Shown: one piece after another, positions 1-7,943 of the stretch
Position numbering within the stretch: position 1 is the stretch's first letter
Layout: every line of letters starts with the position of its first letter
Assembly: GCF_001422365.1 (NCBI RefSeq)
Contig: NZ_LMMT01000034.1
Location: 2,678 to 66,677 of the forward strand
Direction: 5' to 3'
Length of the DNA stretch: 64,000 nt
From: Pseudorhodoferax sp. Leaf265
Lineage (GTDB): Bacteria > Pseudomonadota > Gammaproteobacteria > Burkholderiales > Burkholderiaceae_C
The notes under the pieces: generated by a model
Databases searched by the model: none
Told to the model about the DNA's origin: nothing
Seen by the model: the letters and a program-made list of their open reading frames with translations, nothing else
Made by a program: the position numbers and the translations under genes

Positions 1-98
1 ACCAAGAAGTTATCCACACCGTGAGCCCTGCTGGGCTCTATCCAGGGTGGGTCAAAGTTCGATGGAAATGGTGGGTCAGGAATACGTGGAAATCAACA
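1..98. mobile_element. Terminal end of an IS21-like insertion sequence
   Basis: Two imperfect direct repeats of 24 bases lie head to tail at 46-69 and 70-93. Each begins GGTGGGTCA and ends TGGAAAT, and they are followed by TCAACA to about 98. Multiple internal repeats next to a terminus ending in CA are typical of IS21-family ends, where they are transposase-binding sites. A small perfect hairpin (GAGCCC 23-28, GGGCTC 33-38) may be the element's own terminator. The rest of the element lies outside the window. The end abuts a Bug gene whose reading frame stops inside the repeat. The family assignment is from memory of the repeat pattern, not from a search. Confidence 0.6.
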
Positions 99-947
99 CT
101 GTGGCGTGCCCAAGGCCGTGGCGAACTGCTTGCGCAATTCCTCCACCACAGCCGGCTGCGTACCCTTGGGCAAGAGGATGCCAAACCAGGCAGATGCCTC
201 CATCGAAGGCAGAACGGTCTCGGCGACCGTGGGCACGTCCGGCAGCAAGCTCGCGCGGCTCTTGTTCATCACGGCAAGGATCCGCACCTTGCCAGCGCTG
301 ACCATGGGCAGCATGGCGCTGACGTTGTCGCTGTCGCAGTCGATCTCGCCACCAAGCAATGCGGTCAGCGCCGGAGCGGAGCCCTTGTAGGGAACCGCAG
401 CGATGTCGAGCCTGAGATCGGCTTTCATCTGCTCGAACGCGAGATTGGTGACGGTGGCACCACCCCCGCCGCCGGCGCAGTTGAGCTTGCCGGGCCGCTT
501 GCGGGCCGCTTCCACGAAGTCGCCGATGGTGCGGTAGGGCGCGTCCGCCTTGACGGCGATGACGATCGGCGACTGCGACACGCCCATCAACGGCGTGAAG
601 TCGGCCACGGGGTCGTAGGAGAGCTTCGGGTACAGAGCGCGCTGTCCGGCATGGCCAGCGGTGATGAACAGGACCGTGTGGCCATCCGGCGCGGCCTTGG
701 CGACAGCCGCCGCTGCGATCGTGCCGCCGGCGCCTGGCTTGTTGTCGATGACCACCGGCTGCTTCAGATGGACATTCTGTGCGAGGACGCGCGCCACCAC
801 GTCGGCTGCACCACCTGGCGAGAACGGGACGACCACCGTGACGGGCCTGGTGGGGAAGTTCTGGGCACAAGCGCTGGCCAAGCCGGCAAGGGCAATGCCG
901 ATGCCGGCTGCAAGGCTGCGCAGCAAGTGGCGGTTTCCGGTGTGCAT
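93..947 (-). pseudogene. Bug/TTT family periplasmic binding protein, 3' end cut off by an insertion element
   Basis: This encodes a periplasmic solute-binding protein of the Bug family, which captures carboxylates for TTT-type uptake or sensing. The start at 947 is chosen because an AAGGAG ribosome site lies just upstream and a signal peptide follows directly. The mature part opens with the family hallmarks FPTRPVTVVVPFSPGG and a PDG motif. Only 284 residues remain and the protein ends ...ALGTPQC. Intact relatives here run 322-341 residues, so about 35-40 C-terminal residues are missing. The stop codon (93-95) lies inside the IS21-like end, so the truncation is by insertion. The C-terminal lobe closes the ligand cleft, so function is doubtful. 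The gene is divergent from a LysR gene that may have controlled it. Confidence 0.75.
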
Positions 948-1038
948 GAGGTCTCCTTGTGGGGCGCACTCGCCCTGGGTGAAAGTCGCCAAACTGTAGA
1001 AGCTCAGGGCGTTTCGGAAAAGTGATCATTTCGAATCA

Positions 1039-1056
1039 TGCGATGCAAGAATCGCA
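1039..1056. promoter_or_regulatory. Inverted repeat, candidate LysR operator
   Basis: A perfect inverted repeat TGCGAT-N6-ATCGCA lies between the divergent Bug gene (start 947) and LysR gene (start 1079). Its size and position suit the recognition site of the adjacent LysR protein. The site would fall inside the coding region if LysR began at the earlier in-frame ATG at 1022, which is one reason to prefer 1079. Confidence 0.45.
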
Positions 1057-1078
1057 ACATACTTTGGAGACTGTGAGC

Positions 1079-2035
1079 ATGGCCCGAAGCGCCCTTCCCA
1101 TCGAACAGCAGCGGCTGGCCCGCCGCGCGCATCTCTTGCCGGATTTCCTCGCGGTGGCGCGTGCGGGCGGCGTGCGTCAAGCTGCACAGCAGGTTGCGGT
1201 GACGCAGTCGGCGCTCACGAGACGCATCCAGGAACTGGAGTCGGCGCTGGGTGTCCAGCTTTTCGAGCGCAGCGTCCTCGGCATGCGGCTGACGCCGTTC
1301 GGTGAGGCCCTTCGCCACCATGCAGAGCTGATGGAACTGGACTGCAGTTACGCGGCTGCGGAGATTGCCGAGTTGCTGGATGGCGAGGCGGGCGAGCTGC
1401 GAATCGCCGCCGGGCCAGCCTGGGCCCATGAGATCGCACCCGACGCTGCAGGCGCCTTGGTCGACAGCATGCCGGGCGTGCGCTTGACGATGCTGACCGG
1501 CATGAACGAAGTGACCTTGCCGATGCTCCGGGCGGGTGAACTGGACGTCGTGCTCGGTGGGCTGCCGCCCGACGACGAGCGCCTGCCAGAGCTGGCCTAT
1601 CTTCCCTTGATACGTGTCGAGCATGAGGTGTTCGCCGCGACGGACCACCCGCTGCATCGGCAGAAGCAGGTCCCGATCAAGACGCTCGCCCATCAGCCCT
1701 GGATCTGGCTGAGGGATTCCGTCTCAGCGCGCACGCATTTGTCGCGGGCACTTCGCAAGGCGGGCGCGCCGATGCCGCCGGTGTCGATCGAAACCACGTC
1801 TATACAGTTTGCATTTCGACTGCTCAAGCGAGCCCGACATCTGATGGTGCTGCCTTCGACGCTGCGCGCCTCGGCAGCGCGCGAGCAGGTGGCACCGCTC
1901 GCGTTGTCGGCAACGATGGGTTCCTTCGACGCCGGCGCGATGTACCGCCCGACGCTGGAGCGATTGAAGGCGTTCCGCTGCCTGAAGGAGGCTCTGCTTG
2001 AACAATGTTCCGCGGTGTCGCCGCGCGTGACCTAG
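1079..2035 (+). CDS. LysR-type transcriptional regulator
   Basis: This is a 318-residue LysR regulator. The N-terminal winged helix-turn-helix (about residues 15-75) has the family pattern of recognition helix followed by ...LESALGVQLFERS. The remaining two thirds is the substrate-binding effector domain. The start at 1079 has GGAGA nine bases upstream; an ATG at 1022 is also open but has no such site. The gene is divergent from the truncated Bug gene, the classic arrangement for a LysR protein controlling its neighbour. Because that target is broken, the regulator may have lost its role. The effector cannot be read from the sequence. Confidence 0.85.
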   Translation: MARSALPIEQQRLARRAHLLPDFLAVARAGGVRQAAQQVAVTQSALTRRIQELESALGVQLFERSVLGMRLTPFGEALRHHAELMELDCSYAAAEIAELLDGEAGELRIAAGPAWAHEIAPDAAGALVDSMPGVRLTMLTGMNEVTLPMLRAGELDVVLGGLPPDDERLPELAYLPLIRVEHEVFAATDHPLHRQKQVPIKTLAHQPWIWLRDSVSARTHLSRALRKAGAPMPPVSIETTSIQFAFRLLKRARHLMVLPSTLRASAAREQVAPLALSATMGSFDAGAMYRPTLERLKAFRCLKEALLEQCSAVSPRVT

Positions 2036-2317
2036 TTGCGGCAAGGGCATCCGCGATGGAGAGCCCTGCGCCTTGCTGGTCGCCGCGAAGCGGCGCACCT
2101 GAGCCACGAGCAGGCGCTCAACGGCACCAGCTTCATGTTGCGTTCGGGCATCCCGTGGGAGGATCTGTCGCAAGAGTTGGGCTTTGGCAGCGGCATGACC
2201 TGCTGGCGGCGGTTGCGCGATGGCCAGGCGGCAGGTGCGTGGCATGGTCTGCACTTTGCGTTGCTCGCCGAACTACGCCACAGTGATCAGCCCACGCACC
2301 GCACGCAGCCAGGTTGA
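2036..2317 (+). pseudogene. Fragment of an IS5-family transposase (N-terminal part)
   Basis: The frame begins right after the LysR stop and encodes about 93 residues. The stretch from about 2102 to 2290 matches the N-terminal domain of IS5/IS1031-type transposases: a conserved RSGIPWE motif, then GSGMTCWRRLRD and a helix ending LLAELR. The catalytic DDE domain is absent and nothing similar follows to 2428. It is therefore a remnant, not an active element. I could not find clear terminal inverted repeats. Together with the IS21-like end at the left edge it shows repeated transposition in this part of the window. Confidence 0.75.
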
Positions 2318-2428
2318 AGGCGGAGTACGTCATTCCGGTCGCTGCGACATCGGACGCGTCGAGGTCGACTGCGTCGGAAAGCCCGATCGCCCCTTCAACG
2401 CGCTCGGCGCGCAGGCCGGGGCCCAGGC

Positions 2429-3322
2429 TCATGGAAGCCGCTCGCGCAGGACCTGGATGAATGCCTGCAGTGCAGAGGGAATCTGCCGATGCCCAGGGTA
2501 GTACAGGAAGAGACCTGGTCCAGGCGGGCACCATTCCTCCAGCACGGTGACCAGGCGGCCACTGCGCAGGAACGGCGCAACGGCGGGGCGCGGCACGAAC
2601 GCCACGCCCCGGTGTTCGAGCGCCGCGTCCACCATCAAAGCGATGCTGTTCAGGGTCAGCCGGCCGGGCACATCGAGCACAGCCTTCTCGCCGCGCCGCT
2701 CGAACTCCCAGCGGTACAGCTTGCCGCTGGGCATCCGGTGACGCACGCATGCGTGAAGGTGCAGATCTTCCGGTGCCTTGGGGTGCCCCGCCCGCTTGAG
2801 ATAAGCCGGCGACGCCGCCATGACGAACTGCATGTCGCCCCCGAAGCGCACGGCAACCATGTCCTGCGGCACCGTTTCGCCCAAACGCACGCCAGCGTCG
2901 AAGCCGGCTTCGACGATGTCCACGAACCGGCCTTCGGTGACCAGGTCCACCGCCACCTCGGGGAAGCGGTCCAGCACCCACGGGACCACGTCGCGCGCGA
3001 GCATCAGCGCGGCGGTCTCCGGCGCGTTGATGCGCACGGTACCGGCCGGCACATCGCGCGTGGCAGACGCCTCCGCCAACGCCGCGTTCACGTCTTCCAG
3101 CACCGGTGACAGCCGCGCAAGCAGGCGGTCGCCGGCCTCGGTGAGGGCGACGCTGCGCGTGGTGCGGTTCAACAGGCGCACGCCGAGGTTGGCCTCCAGC
3201 GTCTTCATGGCGTGGCTCAGTGACGACGGCGCCATGCCGAGCTCGTCGGCGGCGCGGCGAAAACTGCGGCGGGTCGCGACCAGCACGAAGGCACTCAAGT
3301 CATTGAACGACGGACGGGGCAT
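2429..3322 (-). CDS. LysR-type transcriptional regulator
   Basis: This 297-residue LysR protein begins MPRPSFNDLSAFVLVA and has a typical helix-turn-helix in residues 5-60 with LEANLGVRLLNRTTRSV. The rest is the periplasmic-binding-like effector domain; LTEAGDRLL and the later AALEHRGVAFVP are usual for the group near CrgA/DsdC-type regulators. The start at 3322 removes a 49-residue upstream extension with no family resemblance. The gene is divergent from the short-chain dehydrogenase at 3457, and the gap contains a perfect inverted repeat, so it probably controls that operon. Confidence 0.88.
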   Translation of the reverse strand: MPRPSFNDLSAFVLVATRRSFRRAADELGMAPSSLSHAMKTLEANLGVRLLNRTTRSVALTEAGDRLLARLSPVLEDVNAALAEASATRDVPAGTVRINAPETAALMLARDVVPWVLDRFPEVAVDLVTEGRFVDIVEAGFDAGVRLGETVPQDMVAVRFGGDMQFVMAASPAYLKRAGHPKAPEDLHLHACVRHRMPSGKLYRWEFERRGEKAVLDVPGRLTLNSIALMVDAALEHRGVAFVPRPAVAPFLRSGRLVTVLEEWCPPGPGLFLYYPGHRQIPSALQAFIQVLRERLP

Positions 3323-3353
3323 GTCGGGTGGATTTCTGTGGAGCGGCGCGTGC

Positions 3354-3405
3354 CGGATTGGTGGCCCATTTTCACCAGCACGTTCGATGCTGTCCCACCA
3401 ATCCG
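3354..3405. promoter_or_regulatory. Long inverted repeat in a divergent promoter region
   Basis: Two perfect 11-base arms, CGGATTGGTGG (3354-3364) and CCACCAATCCG (3395-3405), are separated by 30 bases. The arm centres are 41 bases apart, about four helical turns. The pair lies between the LysR gene (start 3322) and the SDR gene (start 3457). I infer a two-site operator for the LysR protein. Confidence 0.5.
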
Positions 3406-3456
3406 CGGCCGTCCGGGGCCTACGCTCGATGCATTCCCTTTCCACGACGGACCAGC

Positions 3457-4341
3457 ATGAACAAGACATGGCTCATCACCGGAATCTCCTCCGGCATCGG
3501 CCGGCTATTGGCCGAGAAGGCGCTGGCCCGCGGCGACCAGGTCTTCGGAACCAGCCGCAACGGCGACGCGCTGGGCGACCTGCGTGAACGCCATGCGCAG
3601 CGGCTCCACGTCCTCGGCCTGGACCTGCGGGTGCCGGACGCTGTGCGCCAGGCCGTGGACAGCGCATTCCGGCGCGCCGGACGCATCGACTTCGTCGTCA
3701 GCAATGCGGGGTACGGCGTTTTCGGTGCAGCCGAGGAGACGAACGATCGGCAGCTGCAGGACATCGTCGGGGTCAACCTCGTCGGCTCGATCGCGCTGGT
3801 CCGCGCCGCACTGCCACACCTGCGCGCGCAGGGCGGTGGGCGCATCCTGCAGATCTCCAGCGAAGGCGGCCAGCGCGCGTATCCGGGCTTCAGCCTCTAC
3901 CACGCCACGAAGTGGGGCGTGGAAGGCTTCATCGAGGCCGTGCGCCAGGAGGTGGCGGCCTTCGGCATCCAGATCGTCCTGGTCGAGCCCGGCCCGGCAC
4001 GGACCGACTTCGGCCGCCATCTGGTGAGGACCGCACCCATGGCCGCGTACGCAGGCACGCCAGTGCAGGCACTGCGCCAGGCGCTCGACGGCGGTTGGCC
4101 CATCAAGGGAGATCCGGACCGGATGACGACCGCCATGCTGGCGCTCGCAGACCGGCCAGGGCCCCTGCCCATGCGGCTCGTCCTCGGTGCCGACGCCTAT
4201 GCCGGGCTCAAAGAAGCTTTTGCCGGCCGGCTGTCCGAACTCGAAGACCAGAAGGACGTCGCGCTGTCGGCCGACCACACCCCGCAAGAACTGGCCCGGA
4301 TGCAAACGCAGCCGCCAGGCAACCAACCCAAGGAACTGTAA
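3457..4341 (+). CDS. Short-chain dehydrogenase/reductase (SDR)
   Basis: This 294-residue NAD(P)-dependent oxidoreductase has a Rossmann glycine motif TGISSGIG at residues 8-15, NAG near residue 88 and the catalytic Y148-x3-K152 in YHATK. This is the classical SDR arrangement. The C-terminal 90 residues are longer than in FabG-like enzymes, as in the subgroup often annotated as oxidoreductases with an extended substrate loop. It is followed, with a one-base TAATG overlap, by a lipocalin-like secreted protein, so the two are translationally coupled. The substrate is not known. It is probably controlled by the divergent LysR protein. Confidence 0.88.
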   Translation: MNKTWLITGISSGIGRLLAEKALARGDQVFGTSRNGDALGDLRERHAQRLHVLGLDLRVPDAVRQAVDSAFRRAGRIDFVVSNAGYGVFGAAEETNDRQLQDIVGVNLVGSIALVRAALPHLRAQGGGRILQISSEGGQRAYPGFSLYHATKWGVEGFIEAVRQEVAAFGIQIVLVEPGPARTDFGRHLVRTAPMAAYAGTPVQALRQALDGGWPIKGDPDRMTTAMLALADRPGPLPMRLVLGADAYAGLKEAFAGRLSELEDQKDVALSADHTPQELARMQTQPPGNQPKEL

Positions 4342-4877
4342 TGAAACGCCTGCCGCCCCGTTCTTCCCGCAGGACCGCCATGGCCCGGGTTTCGGCGGGC
4401 CTCGCCATCGGCATGCTGGCGGCCGGTGCGGCAGCGCAGCCGTCCCAGGCCGTACCGAACAAGGTGGCCGGCACCTGGCAGATGGTGAGCGCATCCATCG
4501 ATCCCGACGGCGCCCGCATCCCGGCCTACGGCGCCCGGCCGCGCGGGATGCTGGTCTTCACCACCGACATGCGCTACGTCGAAGTGCTGACCGACGGCGA
4601 TCTGCCCCGGTTCGCCTCGGACGTCCGCGGCCAGGGAACGGACGAGGAGAACCGCAAGGCCATGGCCGCCAGCATCGGCATGTTCGGCCGCTACACCGTC
4701 GACGCACAAGGCGACTTCTCCGGCAACGTGGTGGAGGGTGCCACCTTCCCCAACTGGATCGGCAATGTGCGGACCACGGCCGAGCTTCGCTTGCGTGTCG
4801 AGGGCGACCGGATGTTCGAGGAGTTCCGCCGGCCCGACGGGACACGCATCGCGATCGAGTTCCAGCGCGTGCGTTGA
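4341..4877 (+). CDS. Secreted lipocalin-like domain protein
   Basis: This 178-residue protein has a signal peptide (basic MKRLPPRSSRR, hydrophobic stretch, probable cleavage after AAAQ near residue 34). The mature part resembles the lipocalin-5 domain: GTWQMVSASIDPDG at the start, a RGMLVFT strand and a TAELRLRVEGD strand near the end. Such domains form small beta-barrels that may bind lipophilic molecules; enzymatic activity is not established for the group. Its start overlaps the SDR stop. A Bug gene follows after about 125 bases, so the three may form one transcript. Confidence 0.7.
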   Translation: MKRLPPRSSRRTAMARVSAGLAIGMLAAGAAAQPSQAVPNKVAGTWQMVSASIDPDGARIPAYGARPRGMLVFTTDMRYVEVLTDGDLPRFASDVRGQGTDEENRKAMAASIGMFGRYTVDAQGDFSGNVVEGATFPNWIGNVRTTAELRLRVEGDRMFEEFRRPDGTRIAIEFQRVR

Positions 4878-5002
4878 GCGCGACTGCGCCCATCGGCCTG
4901 GCGGCATGTGGACATCGGCCGCCAGGCATGGGCAGGAAGCAGGCGCCTCGAAACAATCCAGCCAGGCCCGCGCCCGTGCGGGCCGGAGCACTCCAACACG
5001 CC

Positions 5003-6028
5003 ATGCAGAACATCCCGAGACACGACAACCATCCCGCCGGGCAGGGCGCATGCGCCACTTGGCACCGGCAGGCACACCATCTGCTGCTGAGCGCGGCCGC
5101 CACGTTCGCGTGCACGACCGCCACCGCTGCCGACGACTATCCGACCCGGCCGATCCGGATGGTGGTCCCCGTCTCCGCGGGCAGCAGCGCCGACACGGCG
5201 GCACGCGCCTTCGCCCAGAAGCTCGGCGAGACGCTGGGCAAGCCTGTCGTCGTGGAGAACAAGGTCGGTGCCGGGGGGCGCATCGGCGCTGCCGAGGTAG
5301 CACGCGCCACGCCCGACGGCTACACGCTGCTGTACGGCACGTCGATCACGCAGGCGCTGTACCCGGCCCTGGGCAACAACGTGACCTACGACCCGTTCAA
5401 GGACTTCGACGCGCTGGGGCAGACCTTCTGGTTCGCCACCGCGGTCGTGTGCCACAACCAGGTCCCGTTCAATGACTTCAAGGGCTTGCTCGCCTATGCC
5501 AGGGCCAACCCCGGCAAGTTGACCTTCGCCAATTCCGGCAGCGGCGGTGGCAACCACTTCAGCACCGAACTGCTGGCGACGATGGCGGGCATCAAGATCC
5601 ACCATGTGCCGTTCCGGGGCAACGCACCCGGCATCCAGGCCGTGCTCGGGCATGTGGTCGACTGCACGCTGCAAACGGAGGTCAAGCCCTTCGTCGAATC
5701 CGGCCAGTTGCGTGCGTTCGCAACGACGGGCAAGGAGCGCGACCCCCGGTTCGCCAATGTGCCGTCCGTCGAAGAACTCGGCGTCAGCGGCTACGTGACC
5801 ACGTGGTGGCATGCCGTGTACACGCCTGCGGGAGCGCCGCCGGCCGTGCGCCGCATGCTGGAGAGCGCAGTCAAGCGCGTCGCGCAGGATCCCGCAGTCT
5901 CCGCACGCACGGCCGAGATCGGCCTGCTGCCGCAGTACCTGCCACCGGACGAGGTGACGCAGCGGACCAGGACCGACATCGCGACCTTCAAGCGCATCGC
6001 GGCCGACAGCCGCATTGCGCTGGATTGA
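5003..6028 (+). CDS. Bug/TTT family periplasmic binding protein
   Basis: This 341-residue binding protein has a longer than usual N-terminal region before the hydrophobic signal segment, with cleavage probably after TATAA near residue 43. The mature part begins DDYPTRPIRMVVPVSAGS, and PDGYTLLYG marks the ligand-loop motif shared by Bug proteins. It should bind a carboxylated ligand in the periplasm. No clear ribosome site precedes the ATG at 5003, so the true start could differ by some residues. The next gene is an SDR 38 bases downstream, which suggests import coupled to oxidation. Confidence 0.85.
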   Translation: MQNIPRHDNHPAGQGACATWHRQAHHLLLSAAATFACTTATAADDYPTRPIRMVVPVSAGSSADTAARAFAQKLGETLGKPVVVENKVGAGGRIGAAEVARATPDGYTLLYGTSITQALYPALGNNVTYDPFKDFDALGQTFWFATAVVCHNQVPFNDFKGLLAYARANPGKLTFANSGSGGGNHFSTELLATMAGIKIHHVPFRGNAPGIQAVLGHVVDCTLQTEVKPFVESGQLRAFATTGKERDPRFANVPSVEELGVSGYVTTWWHAVYTPAGAPPAVRRMLESAVKRVAQDPAVSARTAEIGLLPQYLPPDEVTQRTRTDIATFKRIAADSRIALD

Positions 6029-6066
6029 ACAACGCCGAGCTCCCACCAGCACGATCCATCCGAACC

Positions 6067-6792
6067 ATGGCGAGTGAACCGAAGAGGATCCTGATCACTG
6101 GCGCAGCGCGGGGCCTCGGCCGTGCGTTGGCGATCGAGGCTGTCCGGCACGGGCACCACGTTGCCATCAACTACAGGTCCGATCGGGCCAGGGCCGAGGC
6201 ACTGGCCGCAGAACTGCGCTGCGGCACCGGCCAAGCCGTCGCCCTGCAGGCCGACGTGACCGATGCCGCACAGGTGCAGGGCCTGGTGGATGCCACCGTC
6301 GCGCACTTCGGCGGCCTGGACTGCGTCGTCAACAACGCCGGGGTCGGCACCGTCGTCGATCTGGCCATGCTCGACGAGGCGACCTTCGAATCCGTCTTGC
6401 GGGCCAACCTGACGAGCGCCTTCCTGGTCTCGCAGGCCGCATGGCCGCACATGCTGGCCGAGGGTGGCCGTCTCGTGTTTCTCTCCTCGGGCGCAGCGCG
6501 CTCGGGCGGGCGCCTGTCTGCAGCCTACGCTGCGTCCAAGGCGGGCATGGAGGGCCTGATGCACTACTACGCCACCTACCTGCGCGCGCGCCGGATCACA
6601 GCCAACGCCATCGCGCCGGCCATGGTCCAGAGCGACATGGTCGAGGGCATGGCACCGGTCGACACCGCCAGCCTGCCTTTCGGCCGTCTCGGTCGCGCTG
6701 CTGAACTGTGGCCGGCGCTGCGCATGGTCCTGGACACCGAATACCTGACGGGCCAGACGATCCACATCGATGGTGGCCGCTACATGACATGA
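6067..6792 (+). CDS. Short-chain dehydrogenase/reductase (SDR), FabG-like
   Basis: This 241-residue enzyme has a classical SDR fold: TGAARGLG near residue 12, NNAG near residue 90 and Y154-x3-K158 in YAASK. The C-terminus TGQTIHIDGGRYMT is typical of FabG-like enzymes. It would oxidise a secondary alcohol or reduce a ketone with NAD(P). Its stop overlaps the start of the following LysR gene by four bases (ATGA), an uncommon placement of a regulator inside a catabolic operon that suggests autoregulation with its target. The substrate cannot be read. Confidence 0.88.
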   Translation: MASEPKRILITGAARGLGRALAIEAVRHGHHVAINYRSDRARAEALAAELRCGTGQAVALQADVTDAAQVQGLVDATVAHFGGLDCVVNNAGVGTVVDLAMLDEATFESVLRANLTSAFLVSQAAWPHMLAEGGRLVFLSSGAARSGGRLSAAYAASKAGMEGLMHYYATYLRARRITANAIAPAMVQSDMVEGMAPVDTASLPFGRLGRAAELWPALRMVLDTEYLTGQTIHIDGGRYMT

Positions 6793-7766
6793 ACGGTCAC
6801 CGGGCGCCGTCACCGCTGGGCGCCGCGAACGGTGCCAGCCGGATCAACCTCCAGCTGCTGTCCTATCTGGTCATGCTGGTGTCCGAGGAGCACGTCACCC
6901 GGGCAGCCGACCGCATGGGCATCTCGCAGCCGGCCATGAGCACCGCGCTGGCCAGGCTGCGCCGGGTGTTCAAGGACCCGATCCTGGTGCGCACGACGTC
7001 TGGCATGCAGCCGACGGCGCGTGCGCTCCAGCTCGCGGAGAAGGCGCGCGTCGCGCTCGAACTGCTCGATGGCGGCAGCCAGGACGGCGCGTTCGACCCG
7101 GCCCTGGCGAACGGCCACTTCCGGATCATGGCGACCGAGGGTGTGGCTGCCGTGGTGATCCCGGAGCTGCTGGCCGCTGTGCGCCAGAGCGCCCGCAACC
7201 TGCGGTTCACCGTCAAGTCCGGCGACATCCGCCGTTCCCCCGAATTCCTGCGCGATGGCGAGCTCGAATTCGCCATGGCCTTCACGCAGAGCAAGACGGA
7301 CGACCTGCACCAGATGCTGCTGTACCCCCAACGCATCGTATGCCTGGCCAGCCGCCAGCATCCGCAGATCCAGGGCCAGCTCTCGTTCGACCAGTTCATC
7401 GCCCAGGGCCATGTGGTCTGGGGGGCGGACCCGGTCCCTTTCCCGGCGATCGAGACGTTGGTGGACGAGGCGCTGGCGCTGCGTGGCGTGTCCCGCCATG
7501 TCGTCGCCCGCGTGGCCAATCTGTCGACATCCGCCGCGCTCGTGGCCAGCTCCGACCTGCTGGCCATCGTGCCGCAGCGCATGGCCATGGATGGCGCGGT
7601 CAGGGCGCGCTGCCAGGTGCTCGCGCTGCCGTTTCCGACACCGGCTTTCGATGTGCGCCTGATCTGGCATGCGCGCTGGCACCACGACCGCACCCACACC
7701 TGGCTGCGCCAGCTGTTCCGCCAGTGCGCGGCATCCATCCAGTCGCGCGGCGGCGCCTCCGGCTGA
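6789..7766 (+). CDS. LysR-type transcriptional regulator
   Basis: This is a 325-residue LysR protein of the NodD/LinR-like subgroup. The HTH region (residues 18-75) reads LVSEEHVTRAADRMGISQPAMS and continues LARLRRVFKDPILVRT, with the phrase DPILVRT typical of that subgroup. The start overlaps the SDR stop by four bases, so the two are cotranscribed. The effector domain follows to the end. It could act on the upstream SDR/Bug promoter or on the serine hydrolase gene 177 bases downstream. Confidence 0.87.
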   Translation: MNGHRAPSPLGAANGASRINLQLLSYLVMLVSEEHVTRAADRMGISQPAMSTALARLRRVFKDPILVRTTSGMQPTARALQLAEKARVALELLDGGSQDGAFDPALANGHFRIMATEGVAAVVIPELLAAVRQSARNLRFTVKSGDIRRSPEFLRDGELEFAMAFTQSKTDDLHQMLLYPQRIVCLASRQHPQIQGQLSFDQFIAQGHVVWGADPVPFPAIETLVDEALALRGVSRHVVARVANLSTSAALVASSDLLAIVPQRMAMDGAVRARCQVLALPFPTPAFDVRLIWHARWHHDRTHTWLRQLFRQCAASIQSRGGASG

Positions 7767-7943
7767 GCGCGCGCCGCTGCCTGCCCAAAGCGGCCCGGAT
7801 CCACCACCGCGGCCGCAGCGCGATAACGCCTGGCGCATGTCGGCATCGGTACCGCGGCATGGCCGGCCGGCCCGCGGAAACCTAGAGTCGACGCCGACAT
7901 GCCGCACCCGGCGCGCATGCACTTGACCGAACGAGGACGACGA

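Noticed and set aside
3354-3405. Counting the ATTGGT/ACCAAT arms as another GntR site
   Set aside because: The arms are 30 bases apart rather than three, so one GntR dimer could not bind them in the same way.
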